Shown: positions 50,968 through 60,406 of the stretch, piece after piece
How the letters are laid out: the number at the start of each line of letters is the position of its first letter
How positions within the stretch are numbered: position 1 is the stretch's first letter
Source of the DNA: DASXHD01 sp038239005
GTDB taxonomy: Bacteria; Myxococcota_A; Polyangia; Polyangiales; Polyangiaceae
Length of the DNA stretch: 64,000 bases
Direction: 5' to 3'
NCBI GenBank assembly: GCA_038239005.1
Contig: JBBSFE010000002.1
Span: forward strand, 62,001 to 126,000
Notes under the pieces: model-generated
The model's database searches: none
Seen by the model: the letters and a program-made list of their open reading frames with translations, nothing else
What the model was told of the DNA's origin: nothing
Made by a program: the position numbers and the translations under genes

Positions 50968-53721
50968 TCAGCGACGCATGCCGAATCGCGTGAGGCTCGC
51001 GATGACGGCGACGAGCTCCGCCGGTTCGACGGGCTTCGGAATGTGCATCATGAAGCCCGCATCGAGCGCTTTGCGCCGATCTTCTGCGCGCGCATATGCC
51101 GTGAGCGCGGCCGCAGGAATATCGGACCCGGCGTCGTGTGCGAGGGCGCGCACTTTCTTGATGAGCGCGTAGCCGTCCTCGCCGGGCATGCCGATGTCCG
51201 ACACGAGCACGTCAGGCCGGGCGATTCGTATTTGCTCGAGGGCTTCGTCGACGTTGCTCGCGGTGGTCACGATCGAACCACACTTCTCGAGAACGGCAAC
51301 GAGGAGGTCGCGCGCGTCTTGTTCGTCGTCGACCACGAGCACCTTGAGGTTCGAGAGCTCGGGCCGCGGCTCGAACGCGCCATCGCCGACGATGGTCGTG
51401 AATCGCGCAGCGGTGTTACGCGCCTCCTGACGAATGGGCGAGATCGGGATCAGCACCGTGAAAGTGGTGCCTTGATTCGCGCCCTTGCTTTCGACGCTGA
51501 TCGTGCCGCCATGCAGCTCGACGATGTGGCGCGAGATCGCGAGCCCGAGGCCAAGGCCGCCATAGGCGCGCGTTGTGGCGCCGTCGGCTTGTTTGAAGCG
51601 CTCGAATACGTGCGACAAGAACTCGGGGCTGATGCCGTGCCCGGTGTCTCGCACGGTGATGCGAAGGCTCGAGTCGACGCGCTCGACGGCGAGAAAAATG
51701 TGGCCGCCCTTCGGCGTGAATTTGATGGCGTTGCTCAGGAGGTTCCACACGACTTGCTGCAAGCGGTGCGGGTCGCCCATGATCGGGCCGGCTTGGTCGT
51801 CGAGCGCCGATACGATTCGCACGGATTTCGCTTCGCTCGCGAGGCGAAGCGATTCGACCGCGTGCTCGACGATGTCTGCCATCTCGACCGACTGCACGTC
51901 GAGGCGAAGCTTTCCGCTGACGATGCGCGATACGTCGAGGAGGTCTTCGATGAGCTGCGCTTGGGTCAGGCAATTGCGTTCGATCGTTGCGAGCGCGCGC
52001 TCCCGCTTTTCGGGTGTGAGGTCGCCTGATCGCAAGAGGCGCGTCCAGCCGAGCATCGCGCTGAGCGGCGTGCGAAGCTCGTGCGAGACGGTCGCGAGAA
52101 AGTCGTCCTTGGCGCGATTGGCGAGGTCTGCGTTGCGGCGAGCCTGCTGCTCTGACTCGTAGAGCTTCGCGTTGTCGACTGCGATGGCCGCGCGCCGGCC
52201 GAGCTCTTCGGCGAAGTGCAAATCGTCTTCGGTGTAGCTGCGCTTCGACTCCGCGTACACGAACGTCATTGCGCCGAGCACACGCCCACGCGTCTTCAGT
52301 GGAACGACCATCGCCGAGTGGAGCTGAAGCGCGCGAATGAGCCGCAAGTGCTCGGCGTCGACTGCACCGGCGACGAGGAGCTCTTCGGGAACGCTCGCCC
52401 AAAGCTCCGATATCCCCGTGCGGATCACGTTGGGAACGCCCGTCGTGGCGTCGTCGGGTGTTGGGTATCTTTTCCCGATGTCTTCGGCGAACGCGATCTT
52501 GGCTGGATCGACGTGTTGCACGGCGACGTGCTGAATCGTGCCGTCATTGGCCAGCATGTCGATCGCGCACCAATCGGCGAGCCGCGGAATGGCAAGACGC
52601 GCGAGTGTCGTCAGGGTAACGGTCGCATCGAGGACAGTTGCGAGCGCAGGTGTGGCCTCGGTGAGAAACTCCTTGCGATCGGACTCGAGCTTGTGTTGCG
52701 TGACGTCGCGGAACACGAGCACGACACCGGTGAGCACGCCAGCGTCGTCGCGGATGGGTGCGCCGCTGTCGTCGATGGAGAATTGTTGCCCGTCGCGGGC
52801 GATGAGCACTGTGTGATTCGCGAGCCCGACGACGACGCCATCGCGAACGACACGGTCGGCGGGACTCTCGACGTCGGCGCGCGTCCGCTCGTTGATGATG
52901 TGAAACACCGTGCGAAGCGGCTTCCCACGCGCGTCGGCGAAGCTCCAACCCGTGAGGGCCTCGGCGACTGGGTTCATGAACGTGATGTTGGTCGATGTGT
53001 CGGTCGCGATGACTGCGTCACCGATGCTTCGCAGCGTGGTCGCAAGCGAGGCGCGCGCCGTTTGCTCGCGCACGAGAAGCTCGGCGCGCTCAGCCTCCGC
53101 GATTTCGCGAAGGTCGTTCGCGCGCCGCCGCTCGATGCCGAGAGCCACGACGTCGGCGATCGATGCGATCGCTGCGAGCGTGTCATCGCTCAGCGAGTCC
53201 TTCGAAAACATCGCGACGACACCGACGAGCCGGTCTTGCACGAGCAGCGGATAGCCCGCAAAGGCCGTGAGCCCCTGTTTCGCCGCCCAGGCGGGATCGC
53301 CGACATGCGGATCGTGCACGACGTCGTTCGTGAGGTGCGGCGAACGTTGCTCGGCGATGCGGCCAATCTTGAACGCGCCCACCGGCACGCGGCCGTGGGG
53401 TCCGTCGATGTGTGTGTAGAGCCCTGCACTTGCTTGAAGCTCGAGCGTTTTGCCGTCGGTGCTGGTCGTCCAGATGCGCGCGAGCGCCGCGCCAAGGTGT
53501 CGAACGAGCGCTTGTGTACATGCGGTCAGCGCTGCGCGGATCGGCTCGTTCGCGGTCATAGCCTTGAGCACGTCCGTGCCGAGGTGCGCTGCGGCCGCGA
53601 GCTTTTCGGCGCGCTCTTTCGCGATGATGAGCTCGTGCTCGGCGCGTTGTCGCGCGGCGAGCACTGCGCTCACGTTTTGGAGCGCGGCCGAGCGAATGAG
53701 CTCCTCTTCTTCGTCGGTCAT
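50968..53721 (-). CDS. Hybrid histidine kinase, GAF-PAS-GAF-HisKA-HATPase-REC
   Basis: The 917-residue cytoplasmic protein has a GAF domain at about 35-215 and a PAS domain at about 225-340 (TLRSIGDAVIATDTSTNITFMNPVAEALTG). A second GAF follows at about 355-520. HisKA contains the phospho-acceptor His in FLATVSHELRTPLS. The ATPase domain has NLLSNAIKFTPKG, DTGHGIS and GGLGLGLAISR. The C-terminal receiver has DVLVSDIGMPGEDGY with its Asp. No membrane helix is present. It is probably a soluble sensor of a small molecule. It overlaps the upstream MetE-like gene by one base. Confidence 0.95.
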   Translation of the reverse strand: MTDEEEELIRSAALQNVSAVLAARQRAEHELIIAKERAEKLAAAAHLGTDVLKAMTANEPIRAALTACTQALVRHLGAALARIWTTSTDGKTLELQASAGLYTHIDGPHGRVPVGAFKIGRIAEQRSPHLTNDVVHDPHVGDPAWAAKQGLTAFAGYPLLVQDRLVGVVAMFSKDSLSDDTLAAIASIADVVALGIERRRANDLREIAEAERAELLVREQTARASLATTLRSIGDAVIATDTSTNITFMNPVAEALTGWSFADARGKPLRTVFHIINERTRADVESPADRVVRDGVVVGLANHTVLIARDGQQFSIDDSGAPIRDDAGVLTGVVLVFRDVTQHKLESDRKEFLTEATPALATVLDATVTLTTLARLAIPRLADWCAIDMLANDGTIQHVAVQHVDPAKIAFAEDIGKRYPTPDDATTGVPNVIRTGISELWASVPEELLVAGAVDAEHLRLIRALQLHSAMVVPLKTRGRVLGAMTFVYAESKRSYTEDDLHFAEELGRRAAIAVDNAKLYESEQQARRNADLANRAKDDFLATVSHELRTPLSAMLGWTRLLRSGDLTPEKRERALATIERNCLTQAQLIEDLLDVSRIVSGKLRLDVQSVEMADIVEHAVESLRLASEAKSVRIVSALDDQAGPIMGDPHRLQQVVWNLLSNAIKFTPKGGHIFLAVERVDSSLRITVRDTGHGISPEFLSHVFERFKQADGATTRAYGGLGLGLAISRHIVELHGGTISVESKGANQGTTFTVLIPISPIRQEARNTAARFTTIVGDGAFEPRPELSNLKVLVVDDEQDARDLLVAVLEKCGSIVTTASNVDEALEQIRIARPDVLVSDIGMPGEDGYALIKKVRALAHDAGSDIPAAALTAYARAEDRRKALDAGFMMHIPKPVEPAELVAVIASLTRFGMRR

Positions 53722-54785
53722 CAGCTGCCGAGCTTTGTCTCCGCCAACGCGGTGCCGAGAACGCGCGCACGGATTTTCTCGAACGCCTTGTCGCGACTCG
53801 TCGACCGATCATCGCTGAACGGCGCATATCCGCAGTCGTCGGTCGTGCCGAGCTGGGCAACGGGAATGTATTTCGCGGCTTTCAGCACGCGCTCGCACAC
53901 TTCCTCGGGCGTTTCGATGTGCGGGTCGATCGGCGCAACGACGCCGACGAACACGCGATGCTCCGGCTTGATGAAGCGAGCGATGATCTCGAGCACGTGC
54001 TCGGGGTCCTTCTCGGCGGCGAGCGCGATGTAGAAGTTGCCGACGCGCAACTGAAACAAGCTCGGAAGGAGCTCGGCGTAGTCGACCTCTGCGCTGTGCG
54101 TCGAGTCGCGGTCGCCGCCGGGACACGTGTGAACGCCGAGGCGTTTACGATCTTCGTCGGAGAAGCGTGCGAGCGCGAGGTTGTTCAGATCGATGAAGCC
54201 GGTGAGAAGCTTGCCGGTCGGGTCGAGCTTGACGGCCAAGCGCCCTTCGGTGAAGTCGATTTGCACTTTGTGCGCGCCCTTGTCGAGGCACCGCCTGATT
54301 TCCCGTGCGTGCTCGCCCGTGAGATCGTCGATGAAGGCGTCGCGCGAATAACCAGCGATCGGCGTTGCTGGGTACATCAAGCTCAGTGCAGACGCGGAGA
54401 TGACCGCTTGCTTCAGCGGCGCCTGCGTGTAGCGGCGCGCGATGTCGATGAAGCTGTCGGCGTAGCGCTTGTAACGAAATGGGCCGCGCGTGAGCTGCGG
54501 CATGCGCCGCACGTGACCCGCAGCAAATGGAATTTTGAAACCGTCGGGGGAGGTGTTCTCGAGGCCCTCTACGGAGTACGTCCAGAAGTTCTGATATTTC
54601 CGCTGCTCGCCATCGGTGACGACAGGCGAGCCGGTGGCCTCGAAACGCGCGATCGTGTCGCGGGTTGCGTCGTCGTAGAGAGGTTCGAGCGACGGGTCCT
54701 CGGGACCGAGTTTTTCGATGGCGTCCAGCAACGCGACCGGTCGCGGAATGCTCCCAATCGGCTCGGTCGGAATCGTGACGGTCAT
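53721..54785 (-). CDS. MetE-like methyltransferase (cobalamin-independent methionine synthase core)
   Basis: The 354-residue protein corresponds to the C-terminal TIM barrel of MetE, without the N-terminal barrel. Zinc ligands are probably His and Cys in GVHTCPGGD and Cys in TTDDCGYAPF, with Glu in DYAELL. Such core proteins occur in many bacteria and archaea and may use a methylated corrinoid or an alternative donor. The family includes non-methionine functions. It heads an operon with the histidine kinase. Confidence 0.85.
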   Translation of the reverse strand: MTVTIPTEPIGSIPRPVALLDAIEKLGPEDPSLEPLYDDATRDTIARFEATGSPVVTDGEQRKYQNFWTYSVEGLENTSPDGFKIPFAAGHVRRMPQLTRGPFRYKRYADSFIDIARRYTQAPLKQAVISASALSLMYPATPIAGYSRDAFIDDLTGEHAREIRRCLDKGAHKVQIDFTEGRLAVKLDPTGKLLTGFIDLNNLALARFSDEDRKRLGVHTCPGGDRDSTHSAEVDYAELLPSLFQLRVGNFYIALAAEKDPEHVLEIIARFIKPEHRVFVGVVAPIDPHIETPEEVCERVLKAAKYIPVAQLGTTDDCGYAPFSDDRSTSRDKAFEKIRARVLGTALAETKLGS

Positions 54786-54895
54786 GACCCGAAAAGATAA
54801 TTCACGCAGCAGTCGCTTGCCTGATTAAATCGCGCGTGGCGTTTTGGCATACATGAGCGAGGAACTCTCTCGCTCACGCACTGTCGCTTCGTAGG

Positions 54896-56992
54896 ATGAG
54901 AGCCCTCTTCATCGCCGCGATCGCGCTTGTCACCACGGGCTGCGTATCGGCGGCGACTTCACCGACTGCCGCGCTTCCACTCAAACGACTACGCCTCTAC
55001 GAGACCGGCGTCGGATATTTCGAGCGAAGCGGAGTTTTGTCGTCGGACGAGCACGCGGGCTTGCCGATTCCCGCCGGTCATCTCGACGACGCGCTCAAAA
55101 CGCTCGTCGTGCTCACACCCGGCGGCAAGACGACGACCGAAGGCATCGAGTTCGGTAGCAGCTTGAGTCATGGAATGGCGCGCGCGATGGCCGGGTTGCC
55201 CGTCGAAGACGACAGCGCAGCCGTGACCTACGAGGCGCTCCTCGGAAGCTTGAAGGGCTCGCGCGTCGAAGTTCGAACATCGCGCCGCAGCATCATGGGC
55301 CGTCTCGTCGACGTCGAAACGATCGCCGAGGACGCCAACGCCAACGCAAACGCCAACGCAAAAAATCTCCACCTGCCGCCGCGCGTGCGTCTCACCGTGC
55401 TGAGCGATCGCGCCGAAGTCATCCACGTCGAAAGCACGGACCTCGAATCGGTGCGCCCGACGGACTCCGCGCAAGCGGCGCGTATCGATGCCGCGCTCGA
55501 AGCGCTCCTTGCTCACGGCGCGGCGAACCATCACTTGCTCAAGCTCCTCGGAAAACCCGGCTCGCCCGTCACGCTCGGGTACATCGCCGAGACGCCCGTG
55601 TGGCGCACGACATATCGACTCGTCATCGCTGGCGATCAGCACGCGACGCTCCAAGCGTGGGCGCTCCTTCACAACGACACCGACGAGAGTTGGCAGAACG
55701 TTCAAGTCGAGCTCGTCAACGGTCGACCCGATTCATTTCTCTTCCCACTCGCCGCGCCACGGTATGCGCGACGCGAGCTCGTCACGCCGAAGAACGAATT
55801 GTCGACCGTGCCGCAGCTCATGGGTCGCACGGCCGACACGCTGTGGGGTGATCACGCGAGCGACACCTACGGCGCAGGTGGGCTCGGCCTCACGGGTTAC
55901 GGCGAAGGAGGCGGCGGCAGCGGGGAAGGGATTGGTCTCGGCAGCATTGGAACGATCGGACACGGCTCGGGCGTCGGCAAGAGCTCACTCCTCGAGGTCG
56001 GCGATCTCTCGAGCATCGCGCAAGCCAAGGGAGTCGAGTCGGGCGCGCTGTTCGTCTACGCGATGCCCGCGCCGGTTGCGCTTCGTGCGCATGCATCGGC
56101 GCTCGTTCCATTCTTGCAGCAAAGCGTCGAAGCCGAGCCCATCGCGTGGTTCGAATCGGCGGGATCCGTTGCGCGTAGCGCGGTGCGACTCGTGAACTCG
56201 ACGACGCAAACGCTCCCGCCCGGAACGATGTCGTTCTTCAGCGGAGGCGGTTTTTCCGGCGAATCCGCGATCGATCGGCTGCGCCCGAACGAGCGTCGGT
56301 TTCTCACCTTCGGCTCCGATCTCGATGCCGTCGCAACGCAAGCCGTGCTCGCGACGGACGACAAAGTCGAGCGCCTCACATTTTGGTCCGACCGTCTCGA
56401 AGAACACTTTCGTCGCACCACCGAATCGGAGTGGTCCGTGGAAAATCGCGCCGGCTCGCCGCGCACGATGGTCGTTGCGCTCGGCATCGATCGCAACGCA
56501 ACGTTCAAAGGCGCCGACGGTCTCGACTTCGACGCGCAAAGCAGTCGCGCGCTCGCGACGTTTCGCGTGCCGCCGCGCCAAGAACAGAAACGCAAGACGA
56601 CGAGCGTCGAAGGTCTCTCGCGCCCCACCGCGCTCGCGAGCGTGACCGCGGAGATGCTCACCAAACTTGCGGCCATGCCGAGCCTTCAAGCCCAAGACAA
56701 AATCATCGCGACAGAAGCTGCGACGAAGCAAAAAGATCTCGAAGACCTCGACGCGCGCCTCGCCGTCGCACGTGAAGAACAAAAGACGCTCGAGAAAGAC
56801 CTCGGGCGTCTCCGTGAGGACGCCAAAGCCGTCGGCGATCGCGGCATTCTCACGCAGCCGCTCGTCGCGCGCATCGTCGCCGCCGAAGATCGCATCGGTG
56901 TCGTCCGCAAGCACATCGACGAGCTCGAGAAAGAGCAAAAAAAACGCATCGAGGCCGTGCGCACCGTGCTCCAGCGCCTCGGCCACGTCTGA
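54896..56992 (+). CDS. DUF4139-like lipoprotein with coiled coil
   Basis: The 698-residue protein has a lipobox, MRALFIAAIALVTTGC (Cys 16). It contains the DUF4139-type segment TPVWRTTYRLVIAGDQHATLQAWALLHNDTDESWQNVQVELVNG and later MVVALGIDRNATFKGADG. Between these is a Gly-rich linker (EGGGGSGEGIGLGSIGTIGHGSG). The C-terminal 100 residues are a coiled coil (LEDLDARLAVAREEQKTLEKDLGRLRE). An Asn-Ala repeat sits near residue 147. An envelope or adhesion role is likely. The exact function is unknown. Confidence 0.85.
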   Translation: MRALFIAAIALVTTGCVSAATSPTAALPLKRLRLYETGVGYFERSGVLSSDEHAGLPIPAGHLDDALKTLVVLTPGGKTTTEGIEFGSSLSHGMARAMAGLPVEDDSAAVTYEALLGSLKGSRVEVRTSRRSIMGRLVDVETIAEDANANANANAKNLHLPPRVRLTVLSDRAEVIHVESTDLESVRPTDSAQAARIDAALEALLAHGAANHHLLKLLGKPGSPVTLGYIAETPVWRTTYRLVIAGDQHATLQAWALLHNDTDESWQNVQVELVNGRPDSFLFPLAAPRYARRELVTPKNELSTVPQLMGRTADTLWGDHASDTYGAGGLGLTGYGEGGGGSGEGIGLGSIGTIGHGSGVGKSSLLEVGDLSSIAQAKGVESGALFVYAMPAPVALRAHASALVPFLQQSVEAEPIAWFESAGSVARSAVRLVNSTTQTLPPGTMSFFSGGGFSGESAIDRLRPNERRFLTFGSDLDAVATQAVLATDDKVERLTFWSDRLEEHFRRTTESEWSVENRAGSPRTMVVALGIDRNATFKGADGLDFDAQSSRALATFRVPPRQEQKRKTTSVEGLSRPTALASVTAEMLTKLAAMPSLQAQDKIIATEAATKQKDLEDLDARLAVAREEQKTLEKDLGRLREDAKAVGDRGILTQPLVARIVAAEDRIGVVRKHIDELEKEQKKRIEAVRTVLQRLGHV
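55334..55360 (+). repeat. Hexanucleotide Asn-Ala repeat
   Basis: Four to five copies of GCCAAC or GCAAAC encode a Asn-Ala run inside the DUF4139-like protein. It is a third, unrelated hexanucleotide tract in the window. Confidence 0.8.
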
Positions 56993-57047
56993 TCACTTCA
57001 CGGAAGCCTGTTTGTGCGTGCAGCGTCAACTTGGTACGGTCGGCGCC

Positions 57048-57617
57048 GTGAAGCGTCAGCTGGCGACTCGCTCGCTTCGTCTCATCGGGTGGGAATACGA
57101 AGGCGAGATTCCGCGCGAGAAGAAGGCCGTCGCTCTCGCGCTGCCGCACACATCCAACTGGGATGCGCCGCTGCTCGTGCTCCTCACGCGCAGCATTGGC
57201 ATCGACATGGAATGGATGCTCAAGGACGACTGGATGCGTGGCCCACTCCGCCCACTGATGCGAAGCGTCGGCGCGGTCGGCATCGATCGCAGCCATGCGC
57301 GCAACGTGGTCGATCAGATGGTCGAGCGCTTTCGCACGCGCGACGCATTCGTCCTGGGCATTCCGCCGGAGGGCACACGTTCGCGCGCGGAATATTGGAA
57401 GTCCGGTTTTTATCACATCGCCGTCGGCGCGAAGGTGCCCGTGCTCCCCGGTTACCTCGACTACTCACGCAAACGCGCGAGCCTCGGCCCGGCGATTCAT
57501 CTCACCGGCGACGTCCGCGCCGACATGGACGTCATTCGCGCGTTCTACGCGAAACAAAACCCCGTGGCCTACGACCCAAGCCGCTTCGGGCCGATTCGTT
57601 TGCGTGAAGAGGGCTGA
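57048..57617 (+). CDS. 1-acyl-glycerol-3-phosphate acyltransferase family protein (PlsC-like)
   Basis: The preferred start is GTG 57048 (VKRQLATRSLRLIGW), with GTG 57018 also in frame. The 189-residue enzyme has the HX4D motif HTSNWD (His 34, Asp 39) and PPEGTRSR (108-113), the acyl-CoA/acyl-ACP and glycerol-phosphate binding sites. It transfers an acyl chain to lysophosphatidate or a similar lipid. It follows the DUF4139-like gene by 55 bases and converges with the C39-like gene. Confidence 0.9.
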   Translation: MKRQLATRSLRLIGWEYEGEIPREKKAVALALPHTSNWDAPLLVLLTRSIGIDMEWMLKDDWMRGPLRPLMRSVGAVGIDRSHARNVVDQMVERFRTRDAFVLGIPPEGTRSRAEYWKSGFYHIAVGAKVPVLPGYLDYSRKRASLGPAIHLTGDVRADMDVIRAFYAKQNPVAYDPSRFGPIRLREEG

Positions 57618-57624
57618 CTCGAAA

Positions 57625-58602
57625 TCACCACACGTGGTTATCCATGATGCTCTCGAGCACGCTCTGCGACACCGTGAACTCGCGCGTCGATGACGAGTTG
57701 CCCGATGAGCTATTGCAGTGCGGTCCGCACGTGTCGATATACGTGTACGTGTTGGCGGTGTCGTTGTAACCGACGACTGCAATCGCGTGCGTCACGCTAC
57801 GCGACCAGTTCGGTAGGTGGTGGGTCGAGCTTGCATACGTATTCACGGCGACCCACACCGCCCACCCCGAAATGCCATCGTGGCTCGCGTTCACATCGGA
57901 GACGACGTGCGAGTGAAACGACGTCGAACCAGACACCTCGGCGTAGAAGTAGCTGCCGCTTCCGCAATACGAGCTCTTCGATGCATGGTCGGACGCTTCC
58001 CAGTTGAGTGAGTCGCATATGTCGGACGTCTTCGAGCCGGTCGTCCGGTACGTGCTGAACCCGTCGACGCCGGCTGTCGAGAACGTCGGCGGCTTCGAGT
58101 ACTCGGCGAGATACAAGATCGACGGGCGCCACATCGTTTTATAGCCGTACGTCTTGTCGTTCGACGGTGACGTCCAGAACGTGTTGCTCACGTGCGGGCC
58201 GTAAGGCTCTTTGTAGTACGTGTTGATGCGGCCGTACTTCGGGTTACTGCGCCACGGGCTGTAATAGAGCACCACCGCTTCGGCGCCCGGACCGCACATG
58301 TTCCAGTAGTTGTCGTCGGTGTACGTGTTGCCGGCGTCGTCCTTCTTCTTGCCGCCTTCGGGCTCGACGAAATATTTCGTGTCCGAGGTGTCGAGCACCT
58401 TCGAGGCGGCGACGAGCACTTGGCCGGGTTCGATCTCCGCGGGTTTCACCATCCGAGCGTCGCTGACTTGCTCGAGCGTTTGCTGCACACCGCCCGACGT
58501 TCCGCTCGAGTCGTCGGACTCCGCGGGGACGCCGTCGGTAGTGTCGGCCGCGCATCCGCCAAGTGAAAGTGCGACGAGTCCGATGGTCAAAACGGTTTTC
58601 AT
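57625..58602 (-). CDS. Lipoprotein with C39-like papain-fold protease domain
   Basis: The 325-residue protein has a lipobox, MKTVLTIGLVALSLGGC (Cys 17), and a Ser/Thr/Gly linker. The catalytic Cys is 103 in NYWNMCGPGAEAVVLYY, the His 272 in VTHAIAVVGYND and the Asp 290 in YTYIDTC. This is the C39-like triad of bacterial surface peptidases. Extra Cys at the C-terminus (DTCGPHCN) may form a disulphide. It should cleave proteins or peptides at the cell surface. No ABC transporter is adjacent, so it is not a bacteriocin leader peptidase. Confidence 0.85.
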   Translation of the reverse strand: MKTVLTIGLVALSLGGCAADTTDGVPAESDDSSGTSGGVQQTLEQVSDARMVKPAEIEPGQVLVAASKVLDTSDTKYFVEPEGGKKKDDAGNTYTDDNYWNMCGPGAEAVVLYYSPWRSNPKYGRINTYYKEPYGPHVSNTFWTSPSNDKTYGYKTMWRPSILYLAEYSKPPTFSTAGVDGFSTYRTTGSKTSDICDSLNWEASDHASKSSYCGSGSYFYAEVSGSTSFHSHVVSDVNASHDGISGWAVWVAVNTYASSTHHLPNWSRSVTHAIAVVGYNDTANTYTYIDTCGPHCNSSSGNSSSTREFTVSQSVLESIMDNHVW

Positions 58603-58731
58603 GGGTAGGCTCTCCTCGACCCACCCATCGCAAGATGAGAGCCACGCTCGCGCGCCGTGTTTACGGCAACTTACGATGGACCGATTGTGCGAGCGCGCTC
58701 ACCACTTGTGCGAGCGTTCGCACAACGGCGA

Positions 58732-59034
58732 TCACCGGTACGGGTTATCCGAGATGTCGCTCGGAGCCTGAGAGACCAAGCTCGGTCGCGGCTCTTTTCC
58801 GGCGACCTTGTCGGGATTCTTTCCGAGGATGACCGCGGCGCATCGCAGATCGTACCAATCGATGAACTCGAGATGATGGGTCTCGCGAAGCGCGCACGCC
58901 GCGGAGCAATCGGGAATGTCGCGACGGCAGTCATCTTCGTGAGCGACGACCGCAACGGGATCCGGCGCAGCAGGTGCGCTGACATTCGCCTGCGGCTGGC
59001 AACCCGCCAAACAAACCAGCAGGATTGCGCGCAC
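58732..59034 (-). CDS. Small hypothetical lipoprotein
   Basis: The 100-residue protein has a short lipobox, MRAILLVCLAGC (Cys 12). The mature part contains five Cys (DDCRRDIPDCSAACALR and LRCAAV) and ends SDNPYR. No known domain is seen. It is divergent from the MFS gene, with 25 bases between the starts. Confidence 0.7.
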   Translation of the reverse strand: MRAILLVCLAGCQPQANVSAPAAPDPVAVVAHEDDCRRDIPDCSAACALRETHHLEFIDWYDLRCAAVILGKNPDKVAGKEPRPSLVSQAPSDISDNPYR

Positions 59035-59059
59035 CCACGAAGTCTATCACCGGGATAAG

Positions 59060-60406
59060 GTGCGGGCTGTGAAGCCGACTTTGCGCGACGATTTGCGTGC
59101 GCTTTTGATGTGCCCGCGCGAGCTCTGGCTCATCTACGCCGCGACGTTTCTCGAGTACCTCGGCGTTTTCTCGTTCATGCAGACGCTCCCGCTCTGGCTG
59201 ACGAGCGACCACGGGATGACCGACAAGACCGCCGGCTGGTGGGCCGCCACGTGGTCGACGCTCATCACGCTCTTCGTGTTTCTCGTCGGCGCGATCGCAG
59301 ACACGGTCGGTGTTCGGCGCACGCTCGTGCTTTCGTTCACGCTCGCGGCGATCACGCGTCTCGCAATGTCACTCGCGCCATCGCCCACGACCGCGATCGT
59401 CTCGCTGCTCGCGTTCGGGTTTGCGTTCGCGACGACGTCGCCCGTGCTGCAGGCAGCGGTGCATCGCGCGGCGAAGAAGCAGTCGCGCGCGTTCGCGTTT
59501 TCGCTTTGGTACGTGAGCTTCAACCTGGCCGGCGCCATGATCGGGCCGCTCATGATCGATCCGACGCGGCACGCGTTCATCGACTCGACGACGGGCAAGC
59601 TCGCCGCGCGCGTGATCCAAATTCCCGTTCTCGGCGCGCGTAACATGACCGCCAACGGCGTCATCATGGCGTTCGGGTTCCTGTTCGCGGTCGTCGCCGT
59701 ATTCGTCGTGATGATGTTGCGGAAGGACTTCGAGAATCGCATCGACCCAGACGACGTCGCGCCGCCGAAGAAGCCTGGCATCGTCGCCGCGCTGAAAGAT
59801 GTCCTTGGCGACAAGACGTTTTGGCGATTCATCGTGCTGCTCGTGTTCTTGTCGCTCGTGCGGATGATGTTCCAGCACATGCACTTCACGTGGCCGAAAT
59901 ACATCACGCGCGAGCGCGGCGATTCGTTCCCGGTCGGCACGGTGTGGTCGCTCAATTCGTTCCTGATTTTGTTTCTCGCGCCGTTAGGCACGGCCATTAC
60001 GCGCACGCGAAAGCCGTTCAACGTGCTGCTTTTTGGTGCATTCATCTCGTCGCTCAGCCCGTTCGTGCTGTGCTTCGGCTCGGCGATGCCGTTTCAGATC
60101 ACCATGGTCGTTTTGCTCACCGTGGGCGAAGCGCTGTGGTCGCCGCGTCTCTACGAATACAACTTATCGATCGCACCACGCGGTCGCGAAGCCACCTACG
60201 TCGCGCTCGCCGCGCTGCCGTATTTTCTCGCGAAGTTCCTCGTCGGCCCGACATCGGGTTACCTCCTCACGAGCTTTTGCCCCGCCGATGGTCCGCGCAA
60301 CGCGGCTGTCATGTGGGCCATCATCGGCATGACGACGATGGTCGGCCCGATCGGCATCTGGCTGGGTCGCTCGTGGATGTCGCAAGCAAAGCCAAGTAGC
60401 GCGTGA
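59060..60406 (+). CDS. MFS transporter
   Basis: The 448-residue protein starts GTG 59060 (GTG 59069 is possible). It has about twelve hydrophobic helices and the motif-A-like segment GAIADTVGVRRTLVLSFTLAAITRL between helices 2 and 3. The middle loop includes RKDFENRIDPDDVAPPKKPG. The substrate cannot be told. Its last bases overlap the EEP gene as GTGA, so a shared role is possible, for example with a phosphodiester or nucleotide product. Confidence 0.88.
   Translation: MRAVKPTLRDDLRALLMCPRELWLIYAATFLEYLGVFSFMQTLPLWLTSDHGMTDKTAGWWAATWSTLITLFVFLVGAIADTVGVRRTLVLSFTLAAITRLAMSLAPSPTTAIVSLLAFGFAFATTSPVLQAAVHRAAKKQSRAFAFSLWYVSFNLAGAMIGPLMIDPTRHAFIDSTTGKLAARVIQIPVLGARNMTANGVIMAFGFLFAVVAVFVVMMLRKDFENRIDPDDVAPPKKPGIVAALKDVLGDKTFWRFIVLLVFLSLVRMMFQHMHFTWPKYITRERGDSFPVGTVWSLNSFLILFLAPLGTAITRTRKPFNVLLFGAFISSLSPFVLCFGSAMPFQITMVVLLTVGEALWSPRLYEYNLSIAPRGREATYVALAALPYFLAKFLVGPTSGYLLTSFCPADGPRNAAVMWAIIGMTTMVGPIGIWLGRSWMSQAKPSSA

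Noticed and set aside
52216..54033. 605-residue plus-strand frame in the histidine-kinase region
   Set aside because: It is antisense to intact HisKA, HATPase and MetE-like genes, and the long length only reflects GC-rich codons.
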